A DNA stretch of 64,000 nucleotides from Oscillospiraceae bacterium (lineage in GTDB: Bacteria > Bacillota > Clostridia > Oscillospirales > Oscillospiraceae), in NCBI GenBank assembly GCA_015068425.1, contig SVKK01000001.1, positions 62,001 through 126,000 of the forward strand, read 5' to 3'. The translations under genes were made by a program, and so were the position numbers. Of this stretch, positions 9,542 through 17,476 are shown in pieces (positions within the stretch are counted from its first letter, which is position 1; every line of letters begins with the position of its first letter). Below the pieces are notes generated by a model. The model worked only from the letters and a program-made list of their open reading frames with translations, did not search any database and was not told where the DNA came from.

Positions 9542-12475
9542 TCAGCCGTAGCCCCAGGTTTTCAGCACCCAGTCTCCGCCGATGTCCCTCACCAGCACCC
9601 ACTCATAGCCCCTATAGGTGCTGTTTGGGTTGAATGCACCCCATGACTTGCCAACCTCAAAGTCGGACACCAGCACAATGGCCTCGTCAGCACCGTACTG
9701 CTTTGCAAAATTGGGCGCTTTTCGCAGAGAAAGCTCCTCATCATAGCCGAGGCTCAGAAGCTTCACGTCGGCAGATGGCGGGTTAAATGACATATGCGTC
9801 AACACACGGTCTATGGCAGCCTTCATGTCCGTATAGCTGAAAACAGTAGATTCGCCGAAAATATCCACTCCAGCTGTGTCCCAACTGGATTCGGTGCCGG
9901 ACAGTATGCTGTCAAAAAGGGAGCGTATGGCAGGGCTATCTATCATCCAGCGTCCCACGATACCGCTATATTTCTTTTCCAACTCACCGTCGAAATCAAG
10001 CATAACCTTGTCTCCGTCATAGAGGAGGCAAAGCGTACCTTCTGGAGTTTTCAATGCCAGCTCTGCCTCAAAAATCACTCCGTAGCCTATACTCAGCTCT
10101 GAGGCTCTGACTTTTCCAAAGGCCTCAGCAACTGCCTCGTTCAGGTCATCCGGAAGCACACCATTCAGCTTCGTTGGATTAATTCCCACAACCTCCACAT
10201 CTTTTGCCTCAAGTCCGGATATATATTCGTACATACCGTGACGGAACTCTCCCTCAGGAGTAACGATTATTTGCCCTGAGGCTTCATCCAGCCTTGCGGA
10301 CACAGCGCCGCTGGCATAAGCCTTGCAATAGGTAGTGTCTCCGTCTTGGCTGCATCTGAAGTTCAGCCAGCCCTGAATGAAATCATTATCCCGCCAGATG
10401 TTAACGGATATCTCTCCCTGTTCAGCGGGATAGGTGTTTCCGCCTCGCTCTACATAAGGCGCCCAGAGTAACGTTTCCCTCTCGCCGAAAAGCTTTCCGG
10501 AATAGGAGCTTGAATATATGGAATTGCCAACCGGGTAAGCCTCCGTTTGCCGGGAATAGTCCACCAAGTCCGCTCCGGGAATATCAAAGAGTATCTTCAC
10601 TTCTTCGGCGGCAGTCAGTTCAAATTCCGCAAAAGGCTTTGCCTCCAAAGCAGCCATCAGTTCTGTCAGGGCATCATTGTGTATCTCCCATACGCCCCGC
10701 TCTGCAGGGTACATTTCTTTTAAGTCTTCGCTGAGCTGAAGCTCAACAAAGTCCCTTCCGCCATAGCCCAGAGTTATATTATCGCTGGGTCCATAGCCTA
10801 TGTCTATGCTGTATTTCCATGGGATGCCCCGACCTACCTTTATTTCCTCGGGTCGAATATTCTTCAAGGCATCAATGAAGCTGTCGCGAATACCGGATAT
10901 ACTTATATCAGCATCCACCACGGGGGCGGTAATGCCAAAAGAACTCACATTGTTTTCATCGAGCTCCGTCAGAAGTTTCCATAGTGAATTTGCAGCCGCG
11001 GAGGCAGACTCTGCACCGTCTTCCGCAGGTACAAGAGCAAAAATGCTGCTTATCAAGGGCTGTTCATTCGCTTCAGCCTCCATTTTGACGAACCAGAGTT
11101 CACCGTCCACGCCCATAAGAAAACAATCCACCTGAGCCTCGCTTATATCTATTGGCTCACCGGTATCATTACCAATAAGCGGCATATAGAGGATCTCATC
11201 ATACTGTCCGCTTATCCCTTGGCTCAAAGCGCTTTCGGGCAGCACAAATAAATTCTCCCACTGCTCATCGGAGTAGGGAAATTCCTGCCACTTCCAACCG
11301 GCGAAGGAACTATATCCGCCTCGCCATTCTCCCGTCACGCTGTCTAAAATAGCGAGCCCGTCTCCTTCCCCGTGAAAATCATATATGCAGCCCGCATCTC
11401 CGGCAAAATGAGAACTGGCATGCGTCGGGTTTTGGTAAACACATTCCACGGCTGTCCAGCGCCCACCAAGCTCCCAGCCGTCGTCCTCTACTTTCGGATT
11501 TGCTGCGCAAGCGGCAATAACCACTGCGCAAAGAACAAGAGCAACGACGCTGATCCAAAGGCGGGGGCGTTTCCATTTAAGGGCATTCTTTATTCTGCGC
11601 GCCACTCCGCTTTCTCCAAACGCAAGGGGTGTTGGTGCGGGGAAGCGTCGGGGAGAAGCAAAAGAAAGGAGAGTTTCGGAATACTCTGCCCTGCCGCCCA
11701 TACGTCCGAGCACCTTTTCATCGCAGCTTAGCTCCATATCCCTGCCCGCAAGCCAGAAGGCAAGCCACACAAGGGGGTTGAACCAATGCAGGCACAGCAC
11801 CAGATATGCCAAGGTGCGTATTACATGGTCGCCACGCTTTATATGCGCCCTCTCGTGGGCAAGCACATAGCCCAAAGCCGCTCCCTCAAGGCCATAAGGG
11901 ATGTAAATTTTCGGCTTGAAAAAACCGATGATAAACGGACTTTGGACATTCTCACTCTGCCACACATTGCTCTCAAGCAAGGTTGCCGTACGCAGGCGGC
12001 GGCAAAGCTGCCAAAGACCGATAAAACTTATGGCGAGCATCGCTGCTATTCCCACGATCCACAGCAGCATACCAAAAAACTCCCATATCTGCATAGGATT
12101 GGCGCTGTACATAGGCGTGGCCACAGGCAAAGATTCATTCACCGCCGCATCCACGGCAGAAATGCCCGTCTGTATCTCCGGCTGCGCCATCAGTCCTATG
12201 TTTTCCGGAATATGCACTATCTCAGCAGTCTGAGAGGAAAGAGCAGTGTCCTTCAGTTTGATATCAAAGGGTTTAAGAGCAAAGACAGATATAACAGATT
12301 TGAAGCTGACAGGGCAGATAAGTCTGAAAAGAGCCACCGCCCATAGGGCATATGAATACTTTTTCGGTGCGCTCCGAAGAATCAGCCGGGCAAGCAGAAC
12401 AGCCAGAATGATATAGCCGCCCGTTATGCTCATATTCAGTATTTTCTCAAAGGCGCTTACAAGGATATCCTCCAT
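9542..12475 (-). CDS. BlaR1/MecR1-type M56 peptidase with a long novel sensor region
   Basis: A 977-residue membrane sensor-peptidase of the M56 (BlaR1) family. Residues 1-325 form the known part: membrane segments near 14-34, 42-66, 133-154 and 218-243, the zinc motif HERAH at 207-211, the third ligand region ELSCDEK near 248-254, and a last membrane segment near 305-324. In BlaR1 the outside domain is a class D beta-lactamase-like penicillin sensor. Here about 650 residues follow with no visible STxK/SxN/KTG set, so the ligand is probably something else. AAGGAGGTG overlapping the end of the repressor gene serves its ATG, coupling the two. Confidence 0.85.
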   Translation of the reverse strand: MEDILVSAFEKILNMSITGGYIILAVLLARLILRSAPKKYSYALWAVALFRLICPVSFKSVISVFALKPFDIKLKDTALSSQTAEIVHIPENIGLMAQPEIQTGISAVDAAVNESLPVATPMYSANPMQIWEFFGMLLWIVGIAAMLAISFIGLWQLCRRLRTATLLESNVWQSENVQSPFIIGFFKPKIYIPYGLEGAALGYVLAHERAHIKRGDHVIRTLAYLVLCLHWFNPLVWLAFWLAGRDMELSCDEKVLGRMGGRAEYSETLLSFASPRRFPAPTPLAFGESGVARRIKNALKWKRPRLWISVVALVLCAVVIAACAANPKVEDDGWELGGRWTAVECVYQNPTHASSHFAGDAGCIYDFHGEGDGLAILDSVTGEWRGGYSSFAGWKWQEFPYSDEQWENLFVLPESALSQGISGQYDEILYMPLIGNDTGEPIDISEAQVDCFLMGVDGELWFVKMEAEANEQPLISSIFALVPAEDGAESASAAANSLWKLLTELDENNVSSFGITAPVVDADISISGIRDSFIDALKNIRPEEIKVGRGIPWKYSIDIGYGPSDNITLGYGGRDFVELQLSEDLKEMYPAERGVWEIHNDALTELMAALEAKPFAEFELTAAEEVKILFDIPGADLVDYSRQTEAYPVGNSIYSSSYSGKLFGERETLLWAPYVERGGNTYPAEQGEISVNIWRDNDFIQGWLNFRCSQDGDTTYCKAYASGAVSARLDEASGQIIVTPEGEFRHGMYEYISGLEAKDVEVVGINPTKLNGVLPDDLNEAVAEAFGKVRASELSIGYGVIFEAELALKTPEGTLCLLYDGDKVMLDFDGELEKKYSGIVGRWMIDSPAIRSLFDSILSGTESSWDTAGVDIFGESTVFSYTDMKAAIDRVLTHMSFNPPSADVKLLSLGYDEELSLRKAPNFAKQYGADEAIVLVSDFEVGKSWGAFNPNSTYRGYEWVLVRDIGGDWVLKTWGYG

Positions 12476-12479
12476 TGCC

Positions 12480-12845
12480 TCACACCTCCTTGTGGGAATC
12501 TATGAGCTTTTTCAGCTCCTCGGCCTCCCTTTCGGAAATTGTCTTGCCTCCCAAAAAGGCAACAAGAAAGCCGGGAAGAGAGCCCGAAAAGGTCTGCTCC
12601 ACTATTCTTTCGCTCTCCGCCTTCTGCACACTTTCCCGCGCAACAAGGCTGCAAACAATACTTTTTTCGTTTTGGGCAAAACCCTTTTCGCAGAGCTTCT
12701 TCAGCATTGTGTATGTGGTAGACTTTTTCCAGCCCAGAGTATCTGCGCATTTTCCCACCAAAGCTCCCGATGTGAGGGGTTCATTATCCCAGATGACACT
12801 CATAAAACGGTAGTCGCTCTCACAAAGAGTCAGTTCCTTTGACAT
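12480..12845 (-). CDS. BlaI/MecI/CopY-family transcriptional repressor
   Basis: A 121-residue winged-helix repressor. The opening MSKELTLCESDYRFMSVIWD and the recognition region SGALVGKCADTLGWKKSTTYTM are diagnostic of BlaI/MecI, followed by the wing (EKSIVCSLVARE) and C-terminal dimer helices (FSGSLPGFLVAFLGGK). In known pairs the partner M56 protease triggers cleavage of the repressor. The gene ends four bases before the sensor start. GGAGGT lies upstream, and two matching palindromes in the promoter (12862-12877, 12891-12906) suggest autoregulation. Confidence 0.93.
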   Translation of the reverse strand: MSKELTLCESDYRFMSVIWDNEPLTSGALVGKCADTLGWKKSTTYTMLKKLCEKGFAQNEKSIVCSLVARESVQKAESERIVEQTFSGSLPGFLVAFLGGKTISEREAEELKKLIDSHKEV

Positions 12846-12861
12846 ATCATTACCTCCTTTG

Positions 12862-12877
12862 GTCGATAGTTGTAGAC
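12862..12877. promoter_or_regulatory. BlaI-type operator 1
   Basis: GTCGATAGTTGTAGAC: near-palindrome with half-sites GTCGA and TAGAC around six bases. It lies downstream of the promoter and just before the repressor's ribosome site. Its architecture equals operator 2. Confidence 0.7.
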
Positions 12878-12889
12878 CTCTTTGAATGC

Positions 12890-12918
12890 AGTCTATAATA
12901 GTAGACCAATTTTGTCAA
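12890..12918 (-). promoter_or_regulatory. Promoter of the BlaI/BlaR1-type operon
   Basis: On the minus strand, TTGACA (12913-12918), a 17-bp spacer and TAGACT (12890-12895). The -10 box lies within operator 2, so repressor binding would block polymerase. Confidence 0.6.
12891..12906. promoter_or_regulatory. BlaI-type operator 2
   Basis: GTCTATAATAGTAGAC: perfect 5-bp half-sites GTCTA/TAGAC around six bases. Its centre is 29 bp from that of operator 1, and it overlaps the -10 region. Confidence 0.75.
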
Positions 12919-12949
12919 GAGAAAAATTATGGTATTCGACAATAGATTT

Positions 12950-12977
12950 GGGCGGACACACCGGTCCGCCCCTACAA
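12950..12977. repeat. Short dispersed GC palindrome (GGGCGG...CCGCCCCTAC type)
   Basis: An imperfect palindrome ending in CCGCCCCTACAAT. The same ending occurs at 27111-27123 and, inverted, at 27152. It is intergenic, between the glgD terminator and the BlaI promoter, and does not code. Confidence 0.5.
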
Positions 12978-12981
12978 TAAA

Positions 12982-13015
12982 AAAAAGCTCCGCACCAGAT
13001 GGTGCGGAGCTTTTT
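12982..13015. terminator. Terminator after glgD
   Basis: A perfect 15-bp stem (AAAAAGCTCCGCACC and its complement) around the loop AGAT. The A-rich and T-rich arm ends let it work on both strands. It lies 17 bases past the glgD stop. Confidence 0.9.
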
Positions 13016-13032
13016 CAATTTCACATATTCTC

Positions 13033-14163
13033 TTATATCTTGCTGCCCTTGGGGATGACGATGGGCAGGCGGCGGTTGCCCTTAAGGCTGTTATAGGGAG
13101 CAATGGTGACATTCTTATCGGAAATGACGCAGTTGAGACTGACATTTTCACCGATAACGGTATCGTGCAGAATGATGCAGTTTTGCAGCACACTGCCGGC
13201 GCCTACCTTTACGCCGCCGAACACGATGCAGTTTTCCAGCTCGCCCTCAATGACGCAGCCATCGGCAACCAGAGAGTTGCGCACCTTGCTGCCTGCGGCA
13301 TAATAGGTGGAAACATCGCTGCGCTCACGGGTGGAAACGGGACGGTCGCAGGGGAAAACCTGTTCACGAAGTTCGGGATCCAGCATATCCATATTGGCAT
13401 CCCAAAAGTCGCTTACGCAGGTGATATGGCGGGCAAAGCCTTCGTGGATAAAGCTTCCTATCTTCCAGCCTTCCTTCAGGAAGTGGATGAGAGCATCCTT
13501 ATGGAAGTGGAGACGGTTGCCCTCGGCGCACCAGCGCATAATTTCCAGCAGCTTGGCGCGGGAGAGAATATAGGTCTCCAGCAGACCGTAACCCCGCTCA
13601 TCGGTGGTCTGGTTGATATAAATGCCGGTGACTATGCCATTTTCATCCAGCTCAACACGGTGATGGGCATGGTTATGAACATAGGTTGCGGATTTGGGGG
13701 GAGTGCAGACGGCGGTTATATCATTATCGGAGGCCAGATGTGCATTGATGAGGGCGGACATATCCACATTGGCGCAGATGTCGCCCCGGGTAAGAACGAT
13801 GTACTCGGCTTTAATGTCATCGGAGAGATAGGTGCCGATGGCGTTGAGAGCCTCCATTGTGCCCTCATAAAAGCCCTTGTTGCTGTCGGGCAGACCGTAA
13901 GGAGGAAGCATATTCATTCCGCCGACCTTGCGGGCCATATCCCAGGTTTTGCCTGCTCCCAGATGGTCCATAAGGGACTGGTAGCCCTTCTGCATAATAA
14001 CACCAACATCGTGGATGCCGGCATTCTGCATGCTGGAAAGAGCGATATCGATAAGTCTGTATCTTCCGCAGAAGGGCAGAGAGGCTCCGGTGCGGTGAGC
14101 ACCCAGCTCACGCAGTTCGGGGAAGGAATTATAGGCGTAAATTATTCCGTGAATGTTCTTCAT
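13033..14163 (-). CDS. glgD: Glucose-1-phosphate adenylyltransferase subunit GlgD
   Basis: The GlgD-type partner of ADP-glucose pyrophosphorylase, 376 residues. The N-terminus ([20 protein letters not shown]) has the Rossmann start but lacks the GGxGxRL loop of the catalytic subunit, as is typical of GlgD, which boosts activity of GlgC in Firmicutes. SLPFCGRYRLIDIALS and the C-terminal left-handed beta-helix repeats ([19 protein letters not shown]) are clear. Its ATG shares one base with the glgC stop (TAATG), so translation is coupled and the two subunits should be made together. It ends 17 bases before a strong terminator. Confidence 0.95.
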   Translation of the reverse strand: MKNIHGIIYAYNSFPELRELGAHRTGASLPFCGRYRLIDIALSSMQNAGIHDVGVIMQKGYQSLMDHLGAGKTWDMARKVGGMNMLPPYGLPDSNKGFYEGTMEALNAIGTYLSDDIKAEYIVLTRGDICANVDMSALINAHLASDNDITAVCTPPKSATYVHNHAHHRVELDENGIVTGIYINQTTDERGYGLLETYILSRAKLLEIMRWCAEGNRLHFHKDALIHFLKEGWKIGSFIHEGFARHITCVSDFWDANMDMLDPELREQVFPCDRPVSTRERSDVSTYYAAGSKVRNSLVADGCVIEGELENCIVFGGVKVGAGSVLQNCIILHDTVIGENVSLNCVISDKNVTIAPYNSLKGNRRLPIVIPKGSKI

Positions 14164-15359
14164 TACTTCGCCTCCATGCTGTCATAAATCATGGCTCCGG
14201 CTTCAACGGTGCAGCCTGCGCCGATGGTGATGTCAGGACCGCAGGTGGTGATGCCCCAGCCTGCCTTGCCGCCCGGCGCTTCGCCCACCTTGGCGCCTGC
14301 CGCTATCTTGGTGTTTTCGCCGATGATAGCGTATTCAACATCGGCACCATCGCCAACCTCGGCGCCCTGCATCAGAATGCTGTAGCGCACCTTGGCGCCC
14401 TTGCCGACCTTGACGGAATTGGAGAGGATGGCGTTTTCCAGCTCGCCCTCAATGACGCAGCCCTCAGTGACGATGGAGTGGGCAATATTTGCCGTTTCCC
14501 CGATATACTGAGGTACAGAAATTGGGCTATGAGCACGGATGGGCCATTTCTTGTCGTAGAGGTCAAACTCCTCGGGAGAGAGCATATCCATATTGGCATC
14601 CCAATAGCTGCCGATGGTACCTACATCGCGCCAGTAGCCCTCGAAATGATAGGGATACATACGCTCGCCTGCATTAAGCATATTGGGGATTATATTCTTG
14701 CCGAAGTCATTGTCGCTGCCGGGAGTATTCTCATCCTCGATAAGATACTGACGCAGCTTGTCCCATGTGAAGATATAAATGCCCATACTTGCCAGATCGC
14801 TGTCCGGCTCCTTGGGCTTCTCGGTGAATTTGCAGATGCGTCCGGTATCATCCAGAGTCATGATGCCGAAACGGCTTGCGTCGCTCATAGGAACGCGCAA
14901 AACGGCTATGGTGCAGTCCGCCTTGTTTTCTATATGTACGCGGAGCATATCGTCATAGTCCATCTTATAGATATGGTCGCCGGAGAGAATGAGAACATAC
15001 TCGGGCTCATACATATCCAGAAATCCTATATTCTGATATATGGCGTTGGCGGTTCCGCGGAACCAGCTTCCCTGCTCACCGGAGGTCTGATACGGGGGCA
15101 GAATGTAAACACCGCCGCCATTGGAGTCCAGATCCCATGCGGCGCCGTTGCCTACATAGGCATTGAGCTGCAGGGGGCGATACTGGGTGAGAACACCCAC
15201 TGTGTCGATGCCGGAGTTTGCGCAGTTGGAAAGGGGGAAATCTATAATGCGGTATTTTCCGCCGAAGGGCATATTGGGCTTAGCCACATTTCTGGTGAGG
15301 GCATAGAGTCTTGAACCCTGTCCGCCTGCCAGAAGCATGGCAACACACTTTTTCTTCAT
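14163..15359 (-). CDS. glgC: Glucose-1-phosphate adenylyltransferase (catalytic subunit)
   Basis: Makes ADP-glucose from glucose-1-phosphate and ATP, the committed step of bacterial glycogen synthesis. The 398-residue form starts [20 protein letters not shown], with the nucleotide loop intact. [18 protein letters not shown], the Asp of [12 protein letters not shown] and FTEKPKEP follow, then beta-helix repeats. I chose the ATG at 15359, not the in-frame start 12 codons upstream, because AAAGGAG lies at proper distance. The promoter lies 25-53 bases upstream, inside a terminator hairpin. No glycogen synthase or branching enzyme is in the window. Confidence 0.96.
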   Translation of the reverse strand: MKKKCVAMLLAGGQGSRLYALTRNVAKPNMPFGGKYRIIDFPLSNCANSGIDTVGVLTQYRPLQLNAYVGNGAAWDLDSNGGGVYILPPYQTSGEQGSWFRGTANAIYQNIGFLDMYEPEYVLILSGDHIYKMDYDDMLRVHIENKADCTIAVLRVPMSDASRFGIMTLDDTGRICKFTEKPKEPDSDLASMGIYIFTWDKLRQYLIEDENTPGSDNDFGKNIIPNMLNAGERMYPYHFEGYWRDVGTIGSYWDANMDMLSPEEFDLYDKKWPIRAHSPISVPQYIGETANIAHSIVTEGCVIEGELENAILSNSVKVGKGAKVRYSILMQGAEVGDGADVEYAIIGENTKIAAGAKVGEAPGGKAGWGITTCGPDITIGAGCTVEAGAMIYDSMEAK

Positions 15360-15383
15360 TGCCACATCTCCTTTCATACCTCT

Positions 15384-15412
15384 AATATATGACAAAAGCG
15401 GGGAAATAACAA
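15384..15412 (-). promoter_or_regulatory. Promoter of glgCD, overlapping a terminator
   Basis: On the minus strand, TTGTTA (15407-15412), a 17-bp spacer and TATATT (15384-15389), about 25 bases before the glgC ATG. The -35 box lies in the loop of the hairpin at 15393-15424. Confidence 0.55.
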
Positions 15413-15424
15413 GCCCCGCTTTTG
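15393..15424. terminator. Terminator after pth
   Basis: A perfect 11-bp stem (CAAAAGCGGGG / CCCCGCTTTTG) with a 10-base loop. On the minus strand the stem ends in TTTTG rather than a long T-run, so strength is uncertain. It separates pth from glgC. Confidence 0.6.
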
Positions 15425-15483
15425 AAAAAATTTAGTGATTTTGTTGTAGGAAACAGTAGAATTTTCTGGTGAATTCGGTAATA

Positions 15484-16080
15484 TCAATTAAAACGGCTCT
15501 GAGATTTTTCCACACCCTCGGTAATGATGCTCTCCACCGCTTCCCAGGCTCTTTTTGCTGATGCATCTATGTCCTCAGCATCCTGATTTTTGAAGCTGCC
15601 CAGCACCCAGTCGGCCATATCATAGTCGGGATGCGGAGGCGCGCCCACGCCCATTTTAATTCGCGGAAAACCCTCGCTTCCCAGACGGGCAATTATGCTT
15701 TTAAGTCCGTTATGGCCTCCCGCAGAGCCCTTGGCACGAATGCGCAGCTTGCCCACCGGAAGAGACACATCGTCGGAAATGACAATTATCCGCTCTGCAG
15801 GCACCTTATAAAATTTCGCAGCCTCGGCAACGGCATCTCCCGAAAGATTCATATAGGTCTGGGGCTTCATAAGCAGAACCCCTTCGCCTCCTACCTTTAT
15901 CTGGTCAGTAAGAGCCTTGAAACGGGAACGGTTTATTTTTGCGCCGGTGGCCTTTTCACATTTATCGGCAGTCATAAAACCCACATTGTGCCTTGTGCCT
16001 GTATACTTGCTTCCCGGGTTGCCAAGAAACACCACTATCCAGCTTACACCGCCGGAAGGTTTTTTAAGAAAATTCAACAT
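15484..16080 (-). CDS. pth: Peptidyl-tRNA hydrolase
   Basis: Releases tRNA from stalled peptidyl-tRNA by ester hydrolysis. The 198-residue form has VFLGNPGSKYTGTRHNVGFM (catalytic His), LLMKPQTYMNLSG, ISDDVSLPVGKLRIRAKGSAGGHNGLKS and FPRIKMGVG, all core motifs. I chose the ATG at 16080 with AAAGGTGA just upstream, over an in-frame start ten codons earlier. A 10-15 residue leader (MLNFLKKPSGGV) precedes the usual N-terminus. It lies downstream of prs, a common neighbour in Firmicutes, with a hairpin in the gap. Confidence 0.96.
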   Translation of the reverse strand: MLNFLKKPSGGVSWIVVFLGNPGSKYTGTRHNVGFMTADKCEKATGAKINRSRFKALTDQIKVGGEGVLLMKPQTYMNLSGDAVAEAAKFYKVPAERIIVISDDVSLPVGKLRIRAKGSAGGHNGLKSIIARLGSEGFPRIKMGVGAPPHPDYDMADWVLGSFKNQDAEDIDASAKRAWEAVESIITEGVEKSQSRFN

Positions 16081-16108
16081 TGACTCACCTTTAGCTTTTG
16101 CATTTGCC

Positions 16109-16142
16109 AAAGGCGGTTTTCAAAAACTTGAAAACCGCCTTT
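16109..16142. terminator. Hairpin between prs and pth
   Basis: A 15-bp perfect stem (AAAGGCGGTTTTCAA and its complement) around AAAC. It could end or attenuate prs transcription. The T-rich flank is better on the plus strand than on the minus strand. Confidence 0.6.
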
Positions 16143-16150
16143 ATTGTTTA

Positions 16151-17113
16151 TTATTCGAAGAGAGATGCGATGGAGGTCTCCTCATGGATATGCTCCATAG
16201 CTTCTGCAAACATGGGACCTACGGGGAGATACTTGATCTTGTCGCACTTGGGAGCGTCTGCAGGATAGGGAATGGTGTCGAGGAGAATAAGCTCCTTGAT
16301 GCAGCTTTGTTCAATGCGCTCGATAGCGGGGCCGGAGAGAACGCCGTGAGATGCGCAGGCGAAGATTTCCTTTGCCTTGCCGATCTCCATAAGAGCCTTT
16401 GCAGCGCCGCAGAGAGAGCCTGCAGTATCGACCATATCGTCAAGGAGGATAACGGTCTTGCCTTCAACATTGCCGATGATATTCATAACTTCGGAGACAT
16501 TGGCCTTCTCGCGGCGCTTATCAACGATAGCCATCTGCATATCGATCTTGTGGGCAAATGCGCGGACACGGGCAACGGAGCCAACGTCGGGAGATACGAC
16601 CATAACATCCTCATTGCCCTTGCCGAAACGGCTTACAAAGTAGTTTGCAAAGAGATGAGCGCCCATAAGGTTGTCGACAGGAATATCAAAGAAGCCCTGA
16701 ATCTGGTTTGCGTGAAGGTCCATGGTGAGAACACGGTCTGCGCCTGCTGCGGTGATCATGTTGGCAACCAGCTTTGCGGAGATGGGATCGCGGCTCTTTG
16801 CCTTGCGGTCCTGGCGGGCATAACCGAAGTAAGGAATAACTGCGGTGATACGGCCTGCGCTGGCGCGTCTCATGGCGTCGATCATAACAAGCAGCTCCAT
16901 AAGATTGTCATTGACGGGCTTGCAGGTGGACTGAATAAGGAAAACATCGCTGCCGCGGACGGGCTCATAAACGGAAACAGAGCACTCGCCGTCTGCAAAG
17001 CGCTTGCACTCGCTCTTGCCAAGCTCTTTTCCAAGGCTCTGGCAGATGCTCTTACTAAGGGCTATGTTGGAGTTGCCGGTGAAAATCTTCATTTCTCTTC
17101 CGTAATTAAGCAT
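16151..17113 (-). CDS. prs: Ribose-phosphate pyrophosphokinase
   Basis: Makes PRPP from ribose-5-phosphate and ATP for nucleotide, His and Trp synthesis. The 320-residue protein shows IPYFGYARQDRKAKSRDPIS (ATP and Mg site), VLTMDLHANQIQGFFD, VVSPDVGSVARVRAFA and the PRPP loop VILLDDMVDTAGSL. The start is not certain: the ATG at 17113 has AGAGG ten bases upstream, and the in-frame ATG at 17092 (MKIFTGNSN, the usual family start) has GGAAGAG closer. It diverges from prfB across a 363-base spacer. Confidence 0.96.
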   Translation of the reverse strand: MLNYGREMKIFTGNSNIALSKSICQSLGKELGKSECKRFADGECSVSVYEPVRGSDVFLIQSTCKPVNDNLMELLVMIDAMRRASAGRITAVIPYFGYARQDRKAKSRDPISAKLVANMITAAGADRVLTMDLHANQIQGFFDIPVDNLMGAHLFANYFVSRFGKGNEDVMVVSPDVGSVARVRAFAHKIDMQMAIVDKRREKANVSEVMNIIGNVEGKTVILLDDMVDTAGSLCGAAKALMEIGKAKEIFACASHGVLSGPAIERIEQSCIKELILLDTIPYPADAPKCDKIKYLPVGPMFAEAMEHIHEETSIASLFE

Positions 17114-17339
17114 AACGCAATAACCTCTCTTTTTCTCTTGTTGTTATTTTGCCGAAAGTTATTTTTTTATTATTTTGAAATGCTTTTGTGACTTTTAATC
17201 ATCCTCCCTATTATATCAATATGATTTCAAAATTTAAAGATATGATTATGCCTTTTTTATACATTATTTTTCTGCATCCTTTGGCAATTGTGCCCAGTAA
17301 TATGCGGGTATGCTCCTTTTAAATATTCCCATCTTTATA

Positions 17340-17368
17340 TTTACTTTTCAGGGCTTTTTGTATATAAT
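17340..17368 (+). promoter_or_regulatory. Promoter of prfB
   Basis: TTTACT (17340-17345), a 17-bp spacer and a perfect TATAAT (17363-17368). The leader to the prfB ATG would be about 100 bases. Confidence 0.6.
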
Positions 17369-17401
17369 AATGTGGTTAAATTATGCAAAGGAGAAAAAGC
17401 T

Positions 17402-17413
17402 ATGCTGTGTTAA
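17402..17413 (+). other. Minimal 3-codon ORF in the prfB leader
   Basis: ATG CTG TGT TAA preceded by AAAGGAG with an 8-base spacer, as good a ribosome site as any real gene here. It lies 63 bases before prfB. It may be chance or a ribosome-parking element; nothing else supports function. Confidence 0.3.
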
Positions 17414-17476
17414 TCAAATTGGCTTTTTTATCGCTCAGGCTAAGAAATAAAAATTTGAGAAAAGGAATCCAAAGTT

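Larger units (their letters stand above)
17114..17476. other. 363-base divergent intergenic region, prs to prfB
   Basis: AT-rich and non-coding. The right half holds a good forward promoter (17340-17368) and a 3-codon ORF with its own ribosome site (17402-17413) in the prfB leader. The left part should hold the prs promoter on the minus strand, but I could not fix its boxes. No RNA gene or riboswitch was recognised. Confidence 0.5.
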
